Origin: Cocleimonas sp.
GTDB lineage: Bacteria > Pseudomonadota > Gammaproteobacteria > Thiotrichales > Thiotrichaceae
Length of the DNA: 5,857 nt
Assembly: GCA_023145535.1 (NCBI GenBank)
Contig: JAGLDQ010000056.1
Location: 1-5,857 of the forward strand
Reading direction: 5' to 3'
Part shown: in pieces, positions 1-5,857 of the stretch
Numbering within the stretch: the first letter of the stretch is position 1
Layout of the letters: every line of letters begins with the position of its first letter
Made by a program: the position numbers and the translations under genes
Notes under the pieces: generated by a model
The model's database searches: none
What the model saw: only the letters and a program-made list of their open reading frames with translations
What the model was told of the DNA's origin: nothing

Positions 1-199
1 TTATATTTAAATGAGTACCTTATTTACATTTAACTGTCTCACACCACTAAGAAAAATAGCTAGTTTCCTGCTGATTAAAGGTCTAGTTTAAACGATAGAG
101 ATAATTTTTCTTATTAATACATGAACGACTGTTTCGCTTTGTTTCATCACTCTCGGTAGCACTTACAACGCTCAAGCTTCCAGTTTAAAACTGCTGAAT
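1..199. other. Non-coding, AT-rich flank of the IS30 remnant; no gene recognised
   Basis: No open frame with convincing coding character is seen on either strand. A 13-base odd palindrome, CAGTTTAAAACTG, lies at 181-193, just beyond the stop of the transposase remnant. It could belong to the right end of the former insertion sequence, but the opposite end is not in the window, so no terminal inverted repeat can be paired with it. The best small reading frame (19 codons, minus strand, about 90-150) has no supporting ribosome site or recognisable product. Confidence 0.5.
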
Positions 200-569
200 T
201 CAAGTCATAAGTGCAAAAACTTCATAGGGTGTTTTGTAATTTAAGCATTTTCTGGGTCTGCTATTGAGTTTATCAACCGCATTGAAAACCTGTTTTACGG
301 TGATATCAATCAACGCCATGCTTTTCGGAAAATACTGACGTAATAAACCATTAGCATTTTCATTCTGCCCTCGCTCCCAAGAGCGATACGGTTTTGCAAA
401 ATAAGTATCACAAGCCAATGTTTTTGCAATAATTTCATGAGAGCAAAATGCTTTCCCATTATCATAAGTAATGCTTTTTATAGTCTCTTTGATGGGCATT
501 AATAGCTTCTTAGCAGCCCCTTTGTGTGCTGTCCCTGGCATAGCCTTTCAAACATAGAGATAATCGATT
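200..569 (-). pseudogene. IS30-family transposase, 3' fragment with frameshift
   Basis: This is the C-terminal part of a DDE transposase of the IS30 family, which cuts and joins the ends of its own element. The intact stretch is 113 codons (541 to 200). It shows the family signatures TYDNGK (second catalytic Asp, residue 27), YFAKPYRSWERG, then NENANGLLRQYFPKS with the presumed catalytic Glu at residue 61, and RPRKCLNYKTPYEVF. The Asp and Glu are separated by 33 residues, the spacing expected for IS30. The family usually reads DNGKEF; here it is DNGKAF. Upstream, positions 546-569 in another minus frame read NRLSLCLK, which resembles the residues that normally precede this region. Removing one base near 545 would restore a continuous frame, so a one-base insertion has broken the gene. 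The N-terminal helix-turn-helix region and the first catalytic Asp are absent. A full family member is usually about 300-400 residues, so this copy should be inactive. The family call is firm; the frameshift reading is inference from remembered family sequence. Confidence 0.85.
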
Positions 570-661
570 AGCAAAATCATCTTGGAATGAATCATTGCAA
601 AATGATGGCTTAAGCAAGATTCAATATATTTCTTTGTACATTTTACGAGAGTTGATACTTT

Positions 662-2578
662 TTAAGGAAGTAAAATAGGCAAACCGCCATTAAATTTTGC
701 CCATTTTAAACGACGATGTAAGGTACCATCCTGTTTAACTTGAATTCTTCCCGTTCTTCCATTCAGTGCAGAGCCGCCTTTAATTTTAGGCATGCCTTTA
801 ACAACCATGAGCGCATCCATTCCTAATGCACGTAAACGCGGATATTTGGAGTCTTGTGGCAACCCTTTTTTATTCACCTCAATAATCCACGGAATTTCCG
901 TATAAGTAATGCCTTCGAGCCCTACATTTTTATATTGATTAATCAGACCCGTAAAAATATGTGATGTGGCATAGACAGGCACCGACTTAAGTACCCCATC
1001 ATGAAGCAAGGGGTGAATAGCGCGGGCTTGTGAGGGAGAGGCAGCGAGGAAAATAGCGTCTATTTTACTTTTCTTTTTTGCTAACGCTTTACTGATCTCT
1101 GTGTACTGATTGCCGTTATTGGCATAATTAATGGTGATGACGGCTTTACCGCCCGCATGGGTATAGGCATTGCCAAAACTGTCCCGTATGCGTCGCCCCC
1201 AACTAGAGTCAGGCACGACAATTGCTACTTTCCTATGCCCTTGTGCGAGTAACTGTTGTGCCACTTGGGTTGTTTCATCTTCGGGTAATAACCCAAATTG
1301 ATACAGTCCTGTTGGTGCTTTTACCTTGCCCATATAATTAAGCGCCAGCGTGTTCACGGGGAGGCTCGCTGTACGACTAAGCTGGGCAATTTTAACTTTG
1401 CTAAACGGCCCAATCACAAAGTCCACATTACCTTTATTAATGGCATTGCCGTAAATCGTTTTAATATCGCCACTATTGGAATCATACACTTTTATTTTTA
1501 TATCAGAGGCATGATCACGCTGTGCTTTTTTAATGCCACTTAATAAGGACTTTCCAACCGCACTGAGTGATCCTGTTAGTGGCAAAATTGCTGCCACTTG
1601 TTTAACGGATGCAGGCAAAGGAGGCGTTGCTCCCCCCATCACGGGCTTAGGTTTTGTGACGGGCTGTACTGGTTTTACTGGTTGTGGTGTTGGCACTGGC
1701 ACAGGTTTAACGGGGGTTGGTTTAATAGGAGCGGGCTTGTCAGCACGATAAGGTGTAACAGACGTATGGCGAATCATTTTTCTAGCGCGCTCATTACCTG
1801 GATGACGTGGGAAGTTACGCTGCCAGCGTTTTAGATTACGATTAAGTTGCTGTGAATCATTGGAAGAAATTCGCTTGAGATAGTTAAGATCCAACCAGCC
1901 ACGCATAATAGGATGGGGTGAGCTGCTTCTGACTTCCCCTAATCTCGCTTCAGAAAGCAAATTAAGCTGATTCCAGATTCGCTCATGATTTAACTTAACC
2001 TGATAACTCTTTTTAAGTCGTGATTCCTGAATCACTAATTCAGTGGCGAGCGCTACCCGATCACCACTGGTTTGTGCCGCTCGCATCCGCGCATTCATAA
2101 TTTTTTGTTGCAAACCGTCAGGTAGACCGTTTACCTTTTTAGGCAATAATCGGAGTGCTTCTTTGTGCGAGGCATCTAGCAAGGCTAATTGTCCCTGAAT
2201 ATAACGATAGCGCGCCATATTAAGGGGATTAAGTCGTTGCCCCAATGCCGAGAGATAAATTTGGGTAAGATCACGATCGGGTATAAGCGTCGCTAGTTCA
2301 GCGGCTTGTAGAATCAGGCGCTCTCTATCAGGTGAATCATACTGCTGCGCGGCATTAAAATAGGCTTTAGCCGCTCCACGACGATTCCCTCGTTGTAATA
2401 AAGCATTTGCTTGTTGTACCGCCTCTCCTGTTGGAAGTCTGCTATTATCCACACGCGGTGCGGGAGGCTGTGGGAGTGGTTTGGGTCGTATATTTGGTAA
2501 AGCAACGGGTGGAACGCTATCGCAAGCGCTGAGTGTAACGGCTAAAATAGCGAGCGATGTGCCCAAAGAGAGTTTCAT
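662..2578 (-). CDS. lpoA: Penicillin-binding protein activator LpoA (LppC/YraM family outer-membrane lipoprotein)
   Basis: LpoA is an outer-membrane lipoprotein that reaches through the periplasm to stimulate the peptidoglycan synthase PBP1A. The 638-residue product (E. coli LpoA is about 680) begins with a lipoprotein signal peptide: MKLS, a hydrophobic stretch, and lipobox LSAC with the lipidated Cys at residue 19. The next residue is Asp, which in enterobacteria would favour inner-membrane retention; the rule may not hold here. Residues about 45-270 form a helical, TPR-like N-terminal domain. Residues about 281-322 are a proline-, lysine- and valine-rich linker of KPxPV-like repeats. Residues about 325-638 are a periplasmic-binding-protein-like domain (VAAILPLTGSLSAVGKSLLSG, VIGPF, VAIVVPDSSWGRRI, ending LNGRTGRI). 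The start is fixed by the signal peptide; the only ribosome-site-like sequence is GGGG about 10 bases upstream (complement of 2589-2592). The gene is divergent from rsmI, as in many gammaproteobacteria, but yraN and diaA do not follow it. The C-terminus is a few residues shorter than remembered homologues. Confidence 0.93.
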   Translation of the reverse strand: MKLSLGTSLAILAVTLSACDSVPPVALPNIRPKPLPQPPAPRVDNSRLPTGEAVQQANALLQRGNRRGAAKAYFNAAQQYDSPDRERLILQAAELATLIPDRDLTQIYLSALGQRLNPLNMARYRYIQGQLALLDASHKEALRLLPKKVNGLPDGLQQKIMNARMRAAQTSGDRVALATELVIQESRLKKSYQVKLNHERIWNQLNLLSEARLGEVRSSSPHPIMRGWLDLNYLKRISSNDSQQLNRNLKRWQRNFPRHPGNERARKMIRHTSVTPYRADKPAPIKPTPVKPVPVPTPQPVKPVQPVTKPKPVMGGATPPLPASVKQVAAILPLTGSLSAVGKSLLSGIKKAQRDHASDIKIKVYDSNSGDIKTIYGNAINKGNVDFVIGPFSKVKIAQLSRTASLPVNTLALNYMGKVKAPTGLYQFGLLPEDETTQVAQQLLAQGHRKVAIVVPDSSWGRRIRDSFGNAYTHAGGKAVITINYANNGNQYTEISKALAKKKSKIDAIFLAASPSQARAIHPLLHDGVLKSVPVYATSHIFTGLINQYKNVGLEGITYTEIPWIIEVNKKGLPQDSKYPRLRALGMDALMVVKGMPKIKGGSALNGRTGRIQVKQDGTLHRRLKWAKFNGGLPILLP

Positions 2579-2733
2579 TGTTGTTGTGCCCCATTAACTG
2601 GTGGTATTTTTATCGCTGCATTGTCTTATTAATCGCAGCTTCCCCTGAATATTGTAGATAAAATAACGTTGTAATTTTAATATTATTTGGTTTTTATCCG
2701 TCCTTAGTGTCAGCCTTGCGCTAATTGGTTCAA

Positions 2734-2761
2734 TTGAAAGCTAACAGCCGCTAAATATAAC
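2734..2761 (+). promoter_or_regulatory. Putative sigma70-type promoter of the rsmI operon
   Basis: A -35 box TTGAAA (2734-2739) and a -10 box TATAAC (2756-2761) are separated by 16 bases. Each matches the consensus at five of six positions. The predicted start site is near 2768, about 29 bases before the rsmI ATG. This is the best promoter match in the intergenic region and would drive rsmI, the hydrolase gene and the P450 gene together. Confidence 0.6.
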
Positions 2762-2783
2762 ACTGTTTAACCATTTTATTCAA
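2754..2783 (-). promoter_or_regulatory. Putative lpoA promoter (extended -10)
   Basis: Read on the minus strand there is a -35-like TTGAAT (2783-2778), an 18-base spacer, and a -10 box TATATT (2759-2754). The -10 box is preceded by TG plus one base (2762-2760), an extended -10. Transcription would begin near 2747, giving a leader of about 170 bases before the lpoA start. A second possible -10, TACAAT (complement of 2651-2656), lies closer but has no good -35. The -10 box shares its bases with the rsmI -10 on the other strand. Confidence 0.45.
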
Positions 2784-2796
2784 ATATGAGAAACTT

Positions 2797-3660
2797 ATGC
2801 TAAATGACACAGAAGAGAAGCAAGGCACACTCTATATTGTCGCAACACCGATAGGAAATCTAGCCGATATAACCCAGCGAGCCATAAAAACCCTCTCCTC
2901 TGTGGATAGAATCTGCGCTGAAGACACACGAAATACACGCAAACTATTAACCCATTTAGGGATTAAAAAAACACTCATCGCCCTACATGATCATAATGAA
3001 GTACAGAAAATTGATAGCGTTGCACATTGGCTGCGTGAGGGTGAAAATATCGCCCTTGTGAGTGATGCAGGAACGCCCTTGATTAGTGATCCAGGTTATC
3101 ATTTAGTAAAAGCATTACGTGAAATGGATTTTCAGATAACCCCTATTCCAGGCGCCAGTGCTATTATCACCGCCTTGTCTGCGGCAGGCTTAGCTACCAA
3201 TAAATTCTCTTTTGAAGGATTTTTACCTGCCAAAGAGACGGGTAGAAAGCAGGCGTTATTAGCGAATATTGAGAGTCCTTATACTCAAATTTATTATGAA
3301 TCGAGTCATCGTATTGTACATAGCGTCGCAACGATGCTAGATGTATTTGGAGCGGATAAAAAAGTAGTGTTGGCGCGTGAATTAACTAAATTATATGAGC
3401 AGTTTTTTCATGGGACACTAGGCGATCTGCACCAATGGCTGGTTGATGATAAAATGCATCAGAAAGGTGAGTTTGTCATCATGTTGGCCGCCGCAGAAAG
3501 TAAAAAAGAGGATAACGACACCATGCATAGCAGTGTAGAACAAGTACTGGCGACGCTAATAGATGAATTACCGCTTAAACAAGCGGCAAAAATAGCGGCT
3601 AAACTCACGGGAATCAGTAAAAATAAACTCTACAAACAAGGGTTAGCCTTACAAAAATAA
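2797..3660 (+). CDS. rsmI: 16S rRNA (cytidine(1402)-2'-O)-methyltransferase RsmI
   Basis: RsmI uses S-adenosylmethionine to methylate the ribose 2'-OH of C1402 in 16S rRNA, at the ribosomal P site, helping decoding fidelity. The 287-residue product matches the usual length (E. coli 286). Motifs in order: LYIVATPIGNL (12-22), AEDTRNTRKLL (41-51), ALHDHNE (62-68), SDAGTPLISDPG (89-100) and PIPGAS (116-121) of the tetrapyrrole-methylase fold that binds SAM, then EGFLP (140-144), YESSHRI (167-173), ARELTK (193-198) and GEFVIML (224-230). The C-terminal segment, about 250-287, is the short helical domain with LPLKQAAKIAA and KNKLYK that is typical of the family. The start at 2797 has a weak GAG six bases upstream and places the SAM motif as in homologues. 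It is the first gene of a tight plus-strand operon, and its stop codon TAA overlaps the next start (TAATG). Confidence 0.96.
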   Translation: MLNDTEEKQGTLYIVATPIGNLADITQRAIKTLSSVDRICAEDTRNTRKLLTHLGIKKTLIALHDHNEVQKIDSVAHWLREGENIALVSDAGTPLISDPGYHLVKALREMDFQITPIPGASAIITALSAAGLATNKFSFEGFLPAKETGRKQALLANIESPYTQIYYESSHRIVHSVATMLDVFGADKKVVLARELTKLYEQFFHGTLGDLHQWLVDDKMHQKGEFVIMLAAAESKKEDNDTMHSSVEQVLATLIDELPLKQAAKIAAKLTGISKNKLYKQGLALQK

Positions 3661-4811
3661 TGAATAATGTCCAAAAGCGCCATGTCTTCTACCTTTCAGG
3701 TTTTGACCCACGAGGGGCTTCCTTTTACCACCGCCTCTTTAAAGAAGAAGCGCAGAAACAATCGAAACTCAATAAAATAAAAGTCAACATTGGCGCAAGA
3801 AAAAAACAGAGTCAATACGCACAATCATGGGCAATAGAAGCGCTGGATGAAGGACAGGCTGTTTCGACTCACTATGAATTTCTACGCTGGGACGATATTA
3901 TCCGCCAACACTGGGTTAAATCATTCTGGAGCATTTTTATTGATTTTCTTTATGTTTCTTGGGTTTACATCACGACAGGCACATTAAAACGTGTTGCACA
4001 GGCTTCACGAACTCCTGCCATCACCGGTCTCTACCCAGCGGTTTATATTGCTGTTTCAGGGATCTTGGCGATTTTATTATGCTACGCCTCCCTTGCTATT
4101 TTTTCTGCTTTCAATCTGAGTTGGGTCGGTTGGATCATTGGTTTAGCCCTATTTACTGCTTTTATTTATAGTGCCAAACTCGTCGGTGACCGCATTAATG
4201 TCTTTTGGTTATTGCGTATCTATGCGTTTACGGCTCGCTGGGCGGCGGGAGATATAAAATCAATCGATAAGCGCATCACACTGTTTGCCGATAAAATATT
4301 TGATACCCTGCATAATAATCAACAAGATGAAGTGATTATTATCAGTCATAGCGTAGGAACAATGCTAGCGGTAGCAATTGCAGCACGAGTGGCGCATCAG
4401 CTTGACAGGCATCAAGTTAAACAGTCGTTAAACATGATTACCTTAGGTGAGTGTATACCGCTGCTCAGCTTGCTGCCAAAAGCTCAAGCAATGAAGGAAG
4501 ATTTAGCCTACTTATCAGCCGCAGAGAATATTTATTGGATCGATTATACTTCACCCGCCGATGGTGCCTGCTTTCCTTTGGTTGACCCTGTAAAAATAAG
4601 TATTTCTGAGCAGCAATATAAAAGCAGCCCCTTATTATTATCGACACGTTTTTATAAACTTTATACGGATGCGCATTATCAAACCATCAGGCGCAATTTT
4701 TATAAAATGCATTTTCTCTATTTAATGTCACATGACTATTTAGGTGAATATGATCTATTTGCCATAATAGCGGGAAAATATTTTTTAAAAGAACGAGTTC
4801 AGCAAAAATAG
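3660..4811 (+). CDS. Predicted membrane-anchored alpha/beta-hydrolase-like protein, function unknown
   Basis: I do not recognise a named family. The 383-residue product opens with HVFYLSGFDPRGASFYHRLF (8-27), resembling the first strand and loop of an alpha/beta hydrolase. Two hydrophobic segments, about 124-150 and 155-172, look like a membrane hairpin; a less certain hydrophobic stretch is at 90-103. After them comes DEVIIISHSVGTMLAVAIAA (223-242), a strand followed by a nucleophile elbow of SxSxG form with Ser231 as the likely nucleophile. Candidate acid residues are Asp295 or Asp301 (WIDYTSPADG), and candidate histidines are His339, His351 and His358 near the C-terminus. No signal peptide is seen, so most of the protein probably faces the cytoplasm. 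The ATG overlaps the rsmI stop by one base (TAATG). The nearest AAGGG (3638-3642) is 17 bases upstream, so translation probably depends on coupling to rsmI. A P450 gene follows 13 bases after the stop, suggesting a shared hydrophobic substrate. Fold assignment is probable; catalysis is inference. Confidence 0.75.
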   Translation: MNNVQKRHVFYLSGFDPRGASFYHRLFKEEAQKQSKLNKIKVNIGARKKQSQYAQSWAIEALDEGQAVSTHYEFLRWDDIIRQHWVKSFWSIFIDFLYVSWVYITTGTLKRVAQASRTPAITGLYPAVYIAVSGILAILLCYASLAIFSAFNLSWVGWIIGLALFTAFIYSAKLVGDRINVFWLLRIYAFTARWAAGDIKSIDKRITLFADKIFDTLHNNQQDEVIIISHSVGTMLAVAIAARVAHQLDRHQVKQSLNMITLGECIPLLSLLPKAQAMKEDLAYLSAAENIYWIDYTSPADGACFPLVDPVKISISEQQYKSSPLLLSTRFYKLYTDAHYQTIRRNFYKMHFLYLMSHDYLGEYDLFAIIAGKYFLKERVQQK

Positions 4812-4824
4812 CGAGAAAAATCTT

Positions 4825-5857
4825 ATGCCTTGTCCTGTTCGTCCAGCGCCATTAAAAAATAAAGCCTCCCTGTTTTTTACTTTTTTTGTAAAGAGAAACT
4901 CATGGTTAAGCGGCCTTTTTGAGCGTAGCTATGTGATGAAAACAGGGCGCGTTAAACTGCCGGGCATTGAGATTATTATTGCTAACGAACTACCGCTCGT
5001 TAAAAAAATCATGATTGATGAAGTCAATACTTACCCTAAAAATAACCTATTGCATACGCTACTAGAACCCCTGTTAGGTGAAAGTATTTTTACCAGCAAT
5101 GGTTGCCAATGGCGCAAACAACGCGATTTAATGAACCCTGCCTTTGCTCATGCCAGAGTGAATGAAGTGTTTGATTTAATGCAACAAGCCTGTGACGATA
5201 TGCTACGGCGTGCTAGCAACATAAATCAAAAGAAGCCTGTCTGTGATATGGATGAGGAAATGACCTTTGTTACCGCCGATATTATCTTTAGAACCCTTAT
5301 GACCACCAAGCTATCGCCTGATGCCGCAGAAAAAATTACGGAAGCCTTTACTCGCTTTCAACATCAATCACTCCGCATGACCATGTTACGCTTATTCAAT
5401 ATTCCATTGAGACTGTTTGGGTTTAAAGAACGTCAGCGAAAACAGGCCGCACAAAAAATTAGGGGGACATTAGAAGGCTTAATACGTCCCCGTTATGATG
5501 CTATTTCTCGTGGCGATGAGACAGAATGGACGGATATTTTATCCACATTACTCAATACCATTGACCCTGAAACAAATGAACGCTTTAGTTTTAAAGAAAT
5601 TGTTGATCAAGTGGCCATGTTATTTCTGGCAGGGCACGAAACCTCCGCCAGCGCCTTATCATGGACATTTTATCTCCTCTCCGAATACCCCGAAATCCAA
5701 CAACAAGCCTTTAAAGAAATTCAAGATACCGTGGGTGATCGAAAGATTAAAAAAGAAGATATAAAAAAGCTCACCTTTGTTACCGCTATTTTCCGCGAAA
5801 CTTTACGTTTATATCCTCCCGTTGGTTTTATGGCGCGTGAAGCAAAAGAAGAAGTCA
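4825..5857 (+). CDS. Cytochrome P450, 5' part (continues past right edge)
   Basis: This is a haem-thiolate monooxygenase, which inserts one oxygen atom from O2 into an organic substrate using electrons from a redox partner. The frame stays open from ATG 4825 to the window end (344 codons). Diagnostic motifs: WRKQR (residues 96-100, C-helix, haem propionate contact), NPAF (104-107), AMLFLAGHETSASALSW (264-280, I-helix oxygen-activation motif with AGHET) and FRETLRLYPP (323-332, K-helix ExxR with Glu325 and Arg328). The cysteine-ligand loop lies beyond the edge, so completeness is unproven. The N-terminus, MPCPVRPAP followed by the short hydrophobic SLFFTFFV, is not a full membrane anchor or signal peptide, so the enzyme is probably soluble or peripheral. 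A weak GAG lies nine bases before the ATG. The gap to the upstream hydrolase gene is 13 bases, implying one transcript. No ferredoxin or reductase gene is visible. The I-helix resembles long-chain or CYP4-like and cyanobacterial-type P450s, but no CYP family can be assigned by eye. Confidence 0.93.
   Translation, partial: MPCPVRPAPLKNKASLFFTFFVKRNSWLSGLFERSYVMKTGRVKLPGIEIIIANELPLVKKIMIDEVNTYPKNNLLHTLLEPLLGESIFTSNGCQWRKQRDLMNPAFAHARVNEVFDLMQQACDDMLRRASNINQKKPVCDMDEEMTFVTADIIFRTLMTTKLSPDAAEKITEAFTRFQHQSLRMTMLRLFNIPLRLFGFKERQRKQAAQKIRGTLEGLIRPRYDAISRGDETEWTDILSTLLNTIDPETNERFSFKEIVDQVAMLFLAGHETSASALSWTFYLLSEYPEIQQQAFKEIQDTVGDRKIKKEDIKKLTFVTAIFRETLRLYPPVGFMAREAKEEV

Noticed and set aside
86..93. 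GTTTAAAC palindrome
   Set aside because: An isolated eight-base AT-rich palindrome with no associated structure.
591..606. Hairpin ATCATT-GCAA-AATGAT as a possible lpoA terminator
   Set aside because: Only a six-base AT-rich stem, with no run of U following in the minus direction; too weak to call a terminator.
1298..1834. Plus-strand open frames of 72-81 codons opposite lpoA, one glycine-rich
   Set aside because: They lie antisense to the well-supported lpoA gene; the glycine-rich reading is simply the reverse of the proline-rich linker. No ribosome site or family resemblance.
2314..2505. A 63-codon minus-strand frame inside lpoA
   Set aside because: Same-strand alternative frame within the conserved N-terminal domain of LpoA; no recognisable protein.
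2616..2640. GCTGC/GCAGC inverted repeat in the lpoA leader, as an operator or RNA structure
   Set aside because: Five-base arms separated by about 15 bases; expected by chance and not extended on either side.
3959..4171. A 70-codon plus-strand frame inside the hydrolase gene
   Set aside because: Shadow frame over the membrane hairpin; its cysteine-rich composition is an artefact of the frame.
4465..4647. A 60-codon minus-strand frame opposite the hydrolase gene
   Set aside because: Antisense to a coherent coding frame, with no recognisable product.
4873..4887. T6-AC-T7 run near the start of the P450 gene, as a slippery or phase-variable site or a terminator
   Set aside because: The P450 frame reads straight through it and continues intact for over 300 codons. 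The flanking TTTAC/GTAAA pair is too short to form a convincing hairpin.
5495..5764. An 89-codon plus-strand frame over the P450 region
   Set aside because: It overlaps the P450 I-helix coding sequence in another frame; the P450 frame carries all diagnostic motifs.

Overview
The window looks like a chromosomal segment of a moderately AT-rich gammaproteobacterium. The main evidence is a full-length LpoA (YraM/LppC-type) lipoprotein gene divergent from rsmI (yraL), an arrangement typical of Gammaproteobacteria. Genus cannot be decided from the sequence.

Layout, left to right. Positions 1-199 hold no recognisable gene. Positions 200-569 (minus strand) hold the decayed 3' third of an IS30-family transposase gene, broken by a one-base frameshift and with no 5' part. 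A short AT-rich spacer follows. lpoA runs leftward (662-2578, minus). A 218-bp intergenic region then carries what looks like a symmetric bidirectional promoter, with the two -10 boxes sharing the same bases. From there a compact plus-strand operon begins: rsmI (2797-3660), an unfamiliar membrane-anchored alpha/beta-hydrolase-like gene (3660-4811, starting on the stop codon of rsmI), and a cytochrome P450 gene (from 4825, running off the right edge, 13 bp after the hydrolase stop).

How the genes relate. LpoA (outer-membrane activator of peptidoglycan synthase PBP1A) and RsmI (16S rRNA C1402 2'-O-methyltransferase) are housekeeping genes that commonly sit side by side. In Escherichia coli lpoA is followed by yraN and diaA. 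Here that position is taken by the IS30 remnant, so the locus has been rearranged or those genes lie elsewhere. The accessory part is the hydrolase-P450 pair attached behind rsmI. Tight packing suggests co-transcription, and a P450 next to a membrane-bound serine hydrolase suggests joint action on a hydrophobic substrate (lipid, ester or terpenoid). That substrate is not visible in the sequence. This uncharacterised pair is the part most worth following up.
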